From NCBI GenBank assembly GCA_023427545.1, contig JAEZBF010000228.1:1-17015 (forward strand): DNA of 17,015 nt, in the 5' to 3' direction. This DNA comes from Pseudomonadota bacterium (GTDB lineage Bacteria; Pseudomonadota; Alphaproteobacteria; Rhizobiales; Devosiaceae). Below the pieces are notes generated by a model. That model was not told the origin of the DNA. It was given only the letters and a program-made list of their open reading frames with translations, and did no database searches. Below are positions 1 through 6,832 of this stretch, piece by piece (position 1 is the stretch's first letter; each line of letters opens with the position of its first letter). The translations under genes and the position numbers were made by a program.

Positions 1-581
1 CGCGAGGACAGCACCTCCGCAATGGTGAGCGGCTCCTTCTCCCATGCCTTGGGGTTGAGCAGGGCCCATTGGCGCGCCGCGACGGCCACTTCGGCCAACT
101 GCTCGCGCGTGGTGCCGTAGTCGTGCATGTGCCGCGCTGCCGCCAGCGCGTACGCCGAGGTTGGCAGTATCGGGCGATACGCGGTTTCGTAGGCGTTGTA
201 CTCGCGAGGGGCGGCAGCGGACCGGCTAACCGATCGTTGGGTGCTGCCATAGGCAATCACGGCGACCGAACAAAGCCCCGCTTCTATTGCGGCGTGGGCG
301 TGCGCCACATAGGATTGGAAGGAGGAGCCACCGATGTTGGTGCCTTCGAAATAGCGCGGCCGTAGACCCAAGTATTCAGAGAGCGCCAGCGGTCCCATGC
401 GCACCTGCGAACTGGTTGCGAAGAGCCCGTCGACCTCCTTGAGGGTCAATCCGGCCTCCGCCAGCGCCCGCGTCACCGCCTGCGCCATAAGGTCGACCGG
501 CGTCATGTGGTCGGCAACGCGACCGAGATCGGACTCCGCGGCGCCAACAACCGCAACGCTGCCTCGCACCGGGCCACTCAT
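1..581 (-). CDS. Thiolase-fold protein, probable acyl-CoA aldolase (partial, C-terminus outside window)
   Basis: The first 193 residues of a thiolase-superfamily protein are visible; the rest runs off the left edge. The opening (SVAVVGAAESDLGRV, then a DLMAQAVTRALAEAGL helix and EVDGLF) is typical of SCP-x/lipid-transfer thiolases. At the nucleophile position, where thiolases have Cys after an Asn (NxxC), this protein reads N82-I-G-G85-S-S-F, so the Cys is replaced by Gly. Known Cys-less relatives that pair with DUF35 proteins (Ltp2, DitF) are retro-aldolases of beta-hydroxyacyl-CoAs and not thiolases. The ATG at 581 overlaps the stop of the upstream DUF35 gene as ATGA, so the two are translationally coupled and probably form a complex. 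Aldolase activity is inferred; the C-terminal catalytic residues lie outside the window. A degenerate thiolase or a biosynthetic condensing enzyme cannot be excluded. Confidence 0.85.
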   Translation of the reverse strand, partial: MSGPVRGSVAVVGAAESDLGRVADHMTPVDLMAQAVTRALAEAGLTLKEVDGLFATSSQVRMGPLALSEYLGLRPRYFEGTNIGGSSFQSYVAHAHAAIEAGLCSVAVIAYGSTQRSVSRSAAAPREYNAYETAYRPILPTSAYALAAARHMHDYGTTREQLAEVAVAARQWALLNPKAWEKEPLTIAEVLSS

Positions 582-970
582 GCCGTGGCTCCGATCAGCG
601 TGAACACGGGCAGAGGGTGCTGCCCCTCGCCGAGACTGCGGAACCCTACGCGCACTCTGGCGCCGATGGTAACCGCTGATGGTGTCTCAGTATCGATGCG
701 GCTCATCATGCGAAAGCCTTCGTCGAGCTCGACCAGAGCCAGCGCGAACGGCGCCTCATCCCGCTGATGCACCACGGTGACGGAGTAGACGAGGCCGAGC
801 CCGCCGGAAATTTCCCAGCGTGGAGGGGCATCGTCTGCCTCGGGATCGACGAGTCGCGGGTAGAACAATGCCCGGCCCGAGCGGCTGCGCTGGAAGGCTA
901 GTTCCTCCCGCTCGCAGTGATGGAGAAAGCGCCCATAAGGCGACAGGCGATTTAGGTCAGTTTCAGTCAC
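578..970 (-). CDS. DUF35 / OB-fold acyl-CoA-associated protein, zinc ribbon lost
   Basis: This 130-residue protein is the size and shape of DUF35 (ChsH2-type) partners of thiolase-fold enzymes: an N-terminal segment FQRSRSGRALFYPRL (26-40) corresponding to the rubredoxin-like zinc ribbon, followed by an OB-fold with the usual VYSVTVVHQ strand and the LALVELDEGFRMMSR strand pair. In the family the ribbon normally carries two Cys pairs (CxxC...CPxC). Here the first pair is S29/S31, the second is replaced by DPEA (42-45), and the segment is a residue shorter, so zinc binding is predicted to be absent. The start is GTG at 970, overlapping the TGA of the MmgE/PrpD gene as GTGA; its own stop overlaps the thiolase start. 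The role is probably to support or gate the adjacent thiolase-fold active site. The family call is firm; the role is inference. Confidence 0.85.
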   Translation of the reverse strand: MTETDLNRLSPYGRFLHHCEREELAFQRSRSGRALFYPRLVDPEADDAPPRWEISGGLGLVYSVTVVHQRDEAPFALALVELDEGFRMMSRIDTETPSAVTIGARVRVGFRSLGEGQHPLPVFTLIGATA

Positions 971-2385
971 GCCTGGCTCCGCGTTGAACGGAGGAGCGCA
1001 ATGACGGCCGGCAGGTCACCCGCTGGCCCGGCGCTCCACAACAGTTCGAGCAACCTCGTGGCGCGATCCTTTCCCAGGATGGCCGGGGCGTTGTCGAGGA
1101 ACTTGCGCGAAAGGTCGTCGTCGGTCAGCGGGTTACTGCCTTCCCCGCGCGGATCGAGTACCCGCCGCTCGATCATGCGGCCGTTGACCAGATGCAGCCG
1201 CACAACGCCGCTTCGAACGCCTGGGTAGGCGCGGTCGCACTCGGGGTCGACGTAGACGCGCGTTGCGCCCAAAAGGCGCTGGGCCTCGGGTTCGGAGAAG
1301 GAAGAAGGCTCGAATGCCGCCGCGCCGACTCCCCCGTGCATCAGCGCGACGGCAAGTGCGCAGGGTGCGCTCATCTGCGCTTCCAGCAGGTTACGTGCGG
1401 TGACGTGGTCGTGGCCCTGCACTCCGACCGAATACATCCCAATCTCGGCTCTCTCGATGTCGCGTGAGGTGAGCTGCTCCTCCTGCCGCAGCATCAACGC
1501 GGCATCGAGCGCAGCGTGGAAATGCCGGCAGCAGGGATACGGCTTGAAGTAGGCGGTGGTGATCAGGAACTGCTGACCGAGGCCCTTGTGAATCTGGTCG
1601 GAGTCGGCTTGGCCATCGATCATCGTCCGGAACAGGCCCTCAGCACCCTCCAGGCACTCGATCGCGCCGGTGATGCCCTCGGCAGCGAGCCCGCCGCAGA
1701 CAAGACCGTCGCGCGCCGCCTTTCCAGGATGCAGCCGCTTCACCTCGGCGCCATCTCGCAGGTACTGGCGGATGCCCCCCGCAAAGCTAGCTGCAAGACC
1801 GAAAGCGTCGCGAGTGGTGAGGCTGTCCAGATGGGCGATGCGCGCGGCAACCGCCGTTGCTCCGAACACGCCCGCAACGGGCGTGTTGTGCCAGCCGCGA
1901 CGGGCCGATGCGGGATGCATCGCCGAAGCCACTCGGAGCAGTACGTCATAGCCTAGGACGACCGCGCCGATGAAGTCGCTCATGCTTGCGCCATCGCGTT
2001 CCGCGGCGGCGAGCGCCGCCGAGAACACGCTGCCGCCGGGGTGAACGGAACCACGTGTCTGCCCGTCGTCGAAATCGAGACCGTGTGCGGCGGCGCCGTT
2101 GACGAGCGCGGCTTCCGGGGCCGACAGCTTGTTTGGGGTACCGATCACCGTTGCGACCGGCCGCGATCCTTGGGCCAGCGCCCAGCGGCGCACCGCCTGA
2201 GTCACCGGCAGGTCGGCGCCCGGCAGGGCACACGCGAGATAGTCGACGAATGCGCGCCGGAAGGCGTGCACGACGTCCTCGGAAAACGACGAGATATCCG
2301 TGGTCGCCACATGGTGAGCAAGAATACCACTCAGGCTATCCGCGGGAGCGGTCGCGGGCTTGGAAGCGACTGCTGTGGCGCTCAT
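967..2385 (-). CDS. MmgE/PrpD family protein (2-methylcitrate dehydratase / cis-aconitate decarboxylase fold)
   Basis: This 472-residue protein has the full family length. Visible family motifs are HGLDFDDG (101-108), GWHNTPVAGVFGA (164-176), the K216-R-L-H219-PGKAA segment, and FKPYPCCRHFHAALDA (280-295) with K281. The corresponding His and Lys residues line the active site of cis-aconitate decarboxylase and 2-methylcitrate dehydratase. Known members dehydrate, decarboxylate or epimerise small di- and tricarboxylates, so a polycarboxylate or its CoA-released product is a reasonable substrate class, but family members are often mis-named and the reaction here is unknown. The ATG at 2385 has a good upstream GGGGAGA ribosome-binding site and overlaps the stop of the acyl-CoA synthetase gene (ATGA). 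The neighbouring TcuAB-like genes, which handle tricarballylate/aconitate in other bacteria, may be a hint to chemistry but sit in a separate transcription unit. Confidence 0.9.
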   Translation of the reverse strand: MSATAVASKPATAPADSLSGILAHHVATTDISSFSEDVVHAFRRAFVDYLACALPGADLPVTQAVRRWALAQGSRPVATVIGTPNKLSAPEAALVNGAAAHGLDFDDGQTRGSVHPGGSVFSAALAAAERDGASMSDFIGAVVLGYDVLLRVASAMHPASARRGWHNTPVAGVFGATAVAARIAHLDSLTTRDAFGLAASFAGGIRQYLRDGAEVKRLHPGKAARDGLVCGGLAAEGITGAIECLEGAEGLFRTMIDGQADSDQIHKGLGQQFLITTAYFKPYPCCRHFHAALDAALMLRQEEQLTSRDIERAEIGMYSVGVQGHDHVTARNLLEAQMSAPCALAVALMHGGVGAAAFEPSSFSEPEAQRLLGATRVYVDPECDRAYPGVRSGVVRLHLVNGRMIERRVLDPRGEGSNPLTDDDLSRKFLDNAPAILGKDRATRLLELLWSAGPAGDLPAVIALLRSTRSQA

Positions 2386-4559
2386 GACGATATCTCCCCG
2401 ACGCGTTCGTGCGCCGGCAGCGGCGTTGCCTGCTCCGTGCCTTGGGCAACCGCGGAGCCGGTCCCGCCGGCGACCACCAGTCCGTCCACCGCCACAACAC
2501 CCCTGCCGGCTTCCCGTACGAGGAGGGGGTTGATCTCGGCTTCAGCGATTCCGGGCCCGAGCAGGGCGAGGCGCGAGAAGCGCTCGAGCGCTTCGGCGAG
2601 CGCCGCGAGATCACCGCGCGGCAGGTTGCGGTAGCCGTCCAGTCGCCTGAGCTCGGGGATTTCGGCAATCATCTCCTGAGCCGTCGCGGCATCGATCGGC
2701 GCAAGGCGGACGGAGATGCTTGGGCGCAGCTCGGCGGTCACGCCGCCCATGCCGAGCACCACAACCGGGCCCACTTCGCGATCTTCGCGGAACCCCAGGA
2801 TGACCTCGGTCAGCCCCTGCTCCATTTGCTGAACCAACACGCCCTCGAGGTGCGCCTCGGGAAAAGCGCGCCGTGCCTTGCCCAGAAGCTCGGTTGCGAC
2901 TTCCGAGACAGCATCGGCGCTGACGCCGAGCCGTACCAGGCCCGCATCGGACTTGTGCAAGATGTCGGGCGAGAGGCACTTGACCGCGAAGGGGCCGGAA
3001 AGCCCCGCTGGCAACTCTGCCTTGCCAGCCGACGGGAGTACGACGCTCTTAGCCGTTGGCACGCCTAAGCTCGCAAACAACGCCCCGGCGGCCCGCTCGT
3101 CCCAGCTCTTCCCGCTCACAGCCAACGCGCGGGCATCGTCCACCTCTTGCATGCCGACGCGAGGGGTCCCTAGCGGCGCCCGCCAGTTGAGATAGGCATG
3201 GACGGCATCCGCGCAGCTCTCCGGCGTCCGGAAAGTCGCGAGACCCGCTTCGTGGAGAATGCGCAGTCCTTCGTCGGCCTGTGGCGCGAGGAACACGGCA
3301 AGCGGCTTGGCGCCCAGCTGGGCAGTGAGGATGCGATCGGCGATCATCGTGGGATTGGTTCGCGAGGACGAGCCCATAACCGAGACCACCGCGTCGCAGT
3401 GATCGGAGGCCATTAGCCCCGTGACGATCCGGGCGTAGCGCCCCTTCTCACCGGTGCCCATTGGTAGGTCGATCAAGGGACTGTCGGAAATCTCTATGCC
3501 GTCCGCCGAGAGCGCGTCCCGAAACGCCTTTGGCGGCTCGGGCACCTTGTCTCCGTAAGCACCCAGCCGATCAACGATCATGGCGGCCGCACCGCCGGTG
3601 GCGGTGACGACTCCAGCTCCGCGGCCGGCCGGGGGCCCGAACCCTGCCACTAGCCGCGGTAGTTCGATCAGGCCCTCGAGCGTTTCGACGCGCAGGATGC
3701 CGTTGGCGCGCAAGAATGCCTGAGCGAGCTCGTCGCCGCCGACCATGGCGCCGGTGTGTGAGGCGGCAACGCGCCGACCAAGCGCCGAGCGGCCGAGCTT
3801 GTAGGCGATCACGGGTTTCCCGGCGGCGAAGGCTCTGCGGGCCGCGGCCGCCAGAGTGGCACCGTCGCGAATGGTTTCGAGGAACAGCAGGATGACCTCG
3901 GTTTCGGCATCGTCGGCGAGGATGGAGACGAGGTCGCCTACCGACAGGTCGACTTCGTTCCCGATCGACACCATTTTGGAGAAACCGATGCCGCGGGCGG
4001 CTGCGCGCGTCAGAAGGCTGCCGAGCATGCTGCCGCTCTGCGAAATGACCGAAACCGGCCCCGGCCTGGGCTTCTCCTCCTGCAGCGCCGCATTTGTGGT
4101 AAGCGGCAGCCGACCGTGCGCGTTGACAAGACCTATGCAGTTGGGACCCAGGATGCGCACACCACCCGTCTGCGCCGCCTTCAGGATTCGCTGCTGCCGG
4201 GCCGCTCCCTCCGGCCCGGTTTCTGCGAATCCTGCGCTGAAGATCGTCGCCACCGGCACCATCCTGCGCACGCACTGCTCGATCACCCCTTCCACCGCGG
4301 CAGCAGGCACCATGACGAAGGCATGGTCGATGTCGAACGGAACGGCGTCGAGATCGGGATACGCATGTAGGCCGAGGACCTCCGTGCGCCCTGGGTTGAC
4401 CGGGATAATCCGGCCTTCGAATCCGGCCTCCTGCAGGTAGCGTTGCGGCCGCGAATTGTTCTTGGCGGGGTCCGCCGAGGCCCCAATCAAGGCCACGGTG
4501 CGAGGCCGGAAAATGTTGTCTCCCAGTGTCCTCGCGGGGCCCGGCAGGCTGTCGTTCAT
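2382..4559 (-). CDS. NDP-forming acyl-CoA synthetase (fused alpha-beta subunits)
   Basis: This is a 725-residue single-chain acyl-CoA synthetase of the succinyl-CoA synthetase superfamily, forming acyl-CoA from acid, CoA and ATP with release of ADP and phosphate. The N-terminal CoA-binding domain shows VALIGASADPAKNNSRP (22-38) and VRILGPNCIGLVN (134-146). The ligase domain has SQSGSMLG (173-180) and SHTGAMVGG (267-275), whose H268 matches the phosphorylated His. The C-terminal ATP-grasp half starts near 485, with FAVKCLSPDILHKSD (524-538; K527 likely nucleotide-binding) and EAEINPLLV (673-681). A 61-bp gap separates it from the upstream hydratase gene; the ATG at 4559 is preceded by AGGGAC at suitable spacing, and the stop overlaps the next start. 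It is presumably the entry enzyme that activates the imported acid. Some members instead form feruloyl-, pimeloyl- or other acyl-CoAs, so specificity cannot be assigned. Confidence 0.93.
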   Translation of the reverse strand: MNDSLPGPARTLGDNIFRPRTVALIGASADPAKNNSRPQRYLQEAGFEGRIIPVNPGRTEVLGLHAYPDLDAVPFDIDHAFVMVPAAAVEGVIEQCVRRMVPVATIFSAGFAETGPEGAARQQRILKAAQTGGVRILGPNCIGLVNAHGRLPLTTNAALQEEKPRPGPVSVISQSGSMLGSLLTRAAARGIGFSKMVSIGNEVDLSVGDLVSILADDAETEVILLFLETIRDGATLAAAARRAFAAGKPVIAYKLGRSALGRRVAASHTGAMVGGDELAQAFLRANGILRVETLEGLIELPRLVAGFGPPAGRGAGVVTATGGAAAMIVDRLGAYGDKVPEPPKAFRDALSADGIEISDSPLIDLPMGTGEKGRYARIVTGLMASDHCDAVVSVMGSSSRTNPTMIADRILTAQLGAKPLAVFLAPQADEGLRILHEAGLATFRTPESCADAVHAYLNWRAPLGTPRVGMQEVDDARALAVSGKSWDERAAGALFASLGVPTAKSVVLPSAGKAELPAGLSGPFAVKCLSPDILHKSDAGLVRLGVSADAVSEVATELLGKARRAFPEAHLEGVLVQQMEQGLTEVILGFREDREVGPVVVLGMGGVTAELRPSISVRLAPIDAATAQEMIAEIPELRRLDGYRNLPRGDLAALAEALERFSRLALLGPGIAEAEINPLLVREAGRGVVAVDGLVVAGGTGSAVAQGTEQATPLPAHERVGEISS

Positions 4560-4620
4560 TTCAAGTCCCTGAATTAGCGCACCCCCGACCGGCGGTGCTT
4601 ATCGCCAGCTGTTTGTGGCG

Positions 4621-5424
4621 CTATTCGCCTGTGAAGCGTGGCTTGCGCTTCTCCCGGAACGCCGTCACACCCTCCTGGTGATCGCGCGATGAGCGCGCGA
4701 CGCTGGCGGCGTAGCTCTCGATCTCCAGTACAGTCTCTAGCGACGGAGAGGCGGCCGCGGCGAACATCTTCTTGGTTAGGCCGAGCACATAAGTCGGGGC
4801 CGACGCCAGCTCTGTGGCGAGCGCGAGCGCCCTCGCCAACAACTCCTCGTCCGCGACGAGGCGGTTGACGATGCCCCAGTCATAGGCTTCGGCGGCGCCA
4901 AGGCGGCGTCCTGTCATCACCAAGTCCTTGGCACGGGAAACGCCCAGCCGCTGAGTAAGGAAGAATATGGAGCCGCCGTCGGGAACGAGGCCAACGCTGC
5001 GGAACGACTGCTGGAAGTAGCTCGATTCCGCAGCGACGACGAGGTCGCAGGCCATGGCGATGGCAAAACCAATGCCAGAGGCCGGCCCCTGCACGGCGGC
5101 GATGACAGGCTTCTCAAGCCGGTACAGCGCCTGGATGGTAGCGTGCCGCCGCTGCAGGCGCGCCCGGGCGGCAGGTCCGGTGGTCTTAAGCATTGCTCCA
5201 ACGTCCGAGCCCGAACAAAATCCCCGGCCCGCGCCCGTCACGAGAATTGCCCTGATGTCGCTGTTCTCGTGTAGCTCCAGGAAGGTCTCGGTGAGCGTGC
5301 GATACATCTGCTCGGTGAGCGCGTTGAGCTTTTCGGGACGGTTGAGGCGGACCTCGGCGACCCCTGGTGCGGGCCGTTCGACTAGAATGGTCGAGGCGTC
5401 AATGACGGTTGCGGCTGACATCAC
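4621..5424 (-). CDS. Enoyl-CoA hydratase/isomerase (crotonase) family protein, atypical active site
   Basis: This 267-residue crotonase-fold protein has the CoA/oxyanion-hole segments GAGRGFCSGSDV (64-75) and PASGIGFAIAMACDLVVAA (114-132). The two catalytic Glu of classical enoyl-CoA hydratase (rat Glu144 and Glu164) align with A121 and F141, so simple syn-hydration by the textbook mechanism is unlikely. Instead there is D149 in GLVPDGGS, the position used by PaaG-type isomerases (GLIPDAGG) and some dehalogenases. A double-bond isomerase or another crotonase reaction therefore fits better than a hydratase. This would leave hydration to the MaoC protein encoded at 12438-13301. The start is ambiguous: GTG 5424 (overlapping the upstream TGA) or ATG 5421, adjacent codons. 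The gene is coupled to the acyl-CoA dehydrogenase gene by this overlap. Confidence 0.9.
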   Translation of the reverse strand: MMSAATVIDASTILVERPAPGVAEVRLNRPEKLNALTEQMYRTLTETFLELHENSDIRAILVTGAGRGFCSGSDVGAMLKTTGPAARARLQRRHATIQALYRLEKPVIAAVQGPASGIGFAIAMACDLVVAAESSYFQQSFRSVGLVPDGGSIFFLTQRLGVSRAKDLVMTGRRLGAAEAYDWGIVNRLVADEELLARALALATELASAPTYVLGLTKKMFAAAASPSLETVLEIESYAASVARSSRDHQEGVTAFREKRKPRFTGE

Positions 5425-6596
5425 GTCGCCCCCGCGTCGACATTCTGCTCGGGCCGCGGCGGCCTCTGGCTGAAGCGCCGCTCGAATACGATCTCGCCCA
5501 GTCGGTTTTTGAGCATCTCTATGGATCCCCCGGCGATCATCCAGCCCCGGGACCGGCGGAAGCAGTATTCAACCAGCGACTCCCGCGAATAACCCAGCCC
5601 CCCCATGATCTGGATCGCCTCATGCGCGGCATTGAAGCCGACCTGGTTGCACATCAACTTGGCGAGGGTCGTGTCTTCCGGTGTGGGCAAGCCCCGATCG
5701 GCGTTGCTGGCGGCGCGGTAGAGCAGCAACTGGGCCGCTTCCAGTCCGACCAGCATGTCGGCGAACTTCCACTGCAGCCCCTGGAACTCGCTTAGTGACC
5801 GGCCGAACTGCTGGCGATCCCTGGCGTACTGGCGGGCTTCGTTGAAGCAGTAGCGGCCATAGGCGAGAGCCCGCGCGGCGTTGCCGATGCGCTCGGCATT
5901 GAAGCCTGAGATTTGCTTTTTAAAACCGCCCGCCGGCAGCAAGACATCCTCAGGAGGTACGTAAACATTGTCGAAAAAGATCGGCGCCCAGGGCGCTCCA
6001 GACATGAACTGGGAGGCCTTACCGAAGGTGAGGCCGCGGGCATCGCGGCGGACCATCACCGATCCGATACCGCCGACGCCGGCCCCGAAGCGGACATAGA
6101 CGAGGTACTGGTCGGCGAACGGATTGGGGAACACCTTAGCGCCCTTTATCCGGAAGCCCTCGCCGTCGGCTACGGCGGTCGTCTGCAGGTCAGTGGTCGC
6201 CGAGCCGGCATCGGGCTCCGTCATGGCCACGGCGATCACCTCACGCCCCTCGAGCACAGGCTTGAGGAAGCGCTCGCGCTGGTCGGGGCTGGCGTACTGG
6301 GCCAGTGTGCGGACCGCCCCAAAATTCCCCTCCTGAACGATGTCAGCGCTCCGGGGACAGACCAGCGCAACCTGCTCGATAACGATCACCGCATCCATCA
6401 GCGTGCCGCCCTGGCCGCCGTGTTCCTCGGGAATGGTAATGCCGAGCAGTCCGTTGTCGTAGAAGAGCTGCTTGAGTTCCCGCGGAAAGTGCTCGTTGTG
6501 CGCACGCTCCAGCGCACCGTCCTTGAGGTGCTTCAGAGCGAAACTTCGCACTGTGTCGGCAAGTATGCGCTGCTCTGAAGAGAAACTGAAATCCAT
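5421..6596 (-). CDS. Acyl-CoA dehydrogenase (IVD/LCAD-like placement of the catalytic base)
   Basis: A 391-residue acyl-CoA dehydrogenase of normal length; a flavoprotein that introduces a C2-C3 double bond and passes electrons to ETF. Visible landmarks are the N-terminal helices, AMTEPDAGSATTDLQTTA (124-141), the beta domain with GAKVFPNPFADQYLVYVR, and the C-terminal helices with YARDRQQFGRSLSEFQGLQ (257-275) and IQIMGGLGYSRES (328-340). At the site of MCAD Glu376 (YEGT) the sequence is I354-A355-G-G, so the usual catalytic Glu is absent. In helix G, GFNAERIG (231-238) places E235 at the position of isovaleryl-CoA dehydrogenase Glu254, the likely base. This alternative is known for IVD and LCAD, which act on branched or longer acyl-CoAs. 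It is the first gene of the acyl-CoA operon, with a promoter and two putative operators upstream. Confidence 0.93.
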   Translation of the reverse strand: MDFSFSSEQRILADTVRSFALKHLKDGALERAHNEHFPRELKQLFYDNGLLGITIPEEHGGQGGTLMDAVIVIEQVALVCPRSADIVQEGNFGAVRTLAQYASPDQRERFLKPVLEGREVIAVAMTEPDAGSATTDLQTTAVADGEGFRIKGAKVFPNPFADQYLVYVRFGAGVGGIGSVMVRRDARGLTFGKASQFMSGAPWAPIFFDNVYVPPEDVLLPAGGFKKQISGFNAERIGNAARALAYGRYCFNEARQYARDRQQFGRSLSEFQGLQWKFADMLVGLEAAQLLLYRAASNADRGLPTPEDTTLAKLMCNQVGFNAAHEAIQIMGGLGYSRESLVEYCFRRSRGWMIAGGSIEMLKNRLGEIVFERRFSQRPPRPEQNVDAGAT

Positions 6597-6736
6597 GATA
6601 CGCCCAATATCGCCCCAATGATGGCTTCAGGAGCTGGCCCGCTGCGAGGCCGCGTCAGCCTCACCTCGCCGCTCTTCCCCCGTGATCGGAGGAACTCGAC
6701 GGCACCATTCCATCAGCCTCTGCTTCCCCACTAGAA

Positions 6737-6751
6737 TTCCAACTAATGGAT
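6737..6751. promoter_or_regulatory. Putative IclR operator, promoter-proximal (acyl-CoA operon)
   Basis: TTCCAACTAATGGAT matches TTCCA-N5-TGGAA with one mismatch in the right arm. It covers the inferred transcription start of the acyl-CoA operon. Its centre is 50 bp from the second site at 6787-6801. Confidence 0.5.
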
Positions 6752-6757
6752 TTGCAA

Positions 6758-6787
6758 ACCCTACAGGGCGGCCAAATGACAGGTCAA
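6758..6787 (-). promoter_or_regulatory. Putative sigma70-like promoter for the acyl-CoA operon
   Basis: Read on the minus strand, TTGACC (6787-6782) is followed after 18 bp by TAGGGT (6763-6758), which keeps the first, second and last bases of the -10 consensus. Transcription would begin near 6750 and run into the acyl-CoA dehydrogenase gene. Two inverted repeats of the putative IclR operator flank it, one touching the -35 box and one covering the start point, which strengthens an otherwise modest promoter match. Confidence 0.45.
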
Positions 6788-6801
6788 TCCACAATATGGA
6801 A
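6787..6801. promoter_or_regulatory. Putative IclR operator, upstream (acyl-CoA operon)
   Basis: ATCCACAATATGGAA matches TTCCA-N5-TGGAA with one mismatch in the left arm. It abuts the candidate -35 box (6782-6787) on its upstream side, a placement compatible with activation or with cooperative repression together with the site at 6737-6751. Confidence 0.5.
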
Positions 6802-6832
6802 GTCTTCTGCGCATGTCGCGTCCCGAGTAGAT

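Larger units (their letters stand above)
6597..6832. other. Intergenic control region of the acyl-CoA operon
   Basis: This 236-bp gap between the permease stop and the acyl-CoA dehydrogenase start holds a leftward sigma70-like promoter and two near-palindromic putative operators, each entered separately. Their positions imply a 5' untranslated leader of about 150 nt (roughly 6597-6750). I see no convincing gene in it: a short open frame on the minus strand (6627-6836) has no start context or recognisable product. There is no intrinsic terminator after the permease gene, so read-through from the transporter operon remains possible. Confidence 0.6.

Noticed and set aside
1..581. Naming the left-edge gene a standard acetyl-CoA acetyltransferase
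   Set aside because: The nucleophilic Cys is absent in the visible half, so a plain thiolase name would mislead.
4560..4620. Small inverted repeats (CGCCA...TGGCG and GCACC...GGTGC) in the gap before the acyl-CoA synthetase gene
   Set aside because: Stems of only 5 bp with no T-run; too weak to call a terminator or processing hairpin in GC-rich DNA.
6708..6714. An isolated ATTCCAT in the acyl-CoA operon leader
   Set aside because: It has no matching right arm at 5-bp spacing; treated as a chance half-site.
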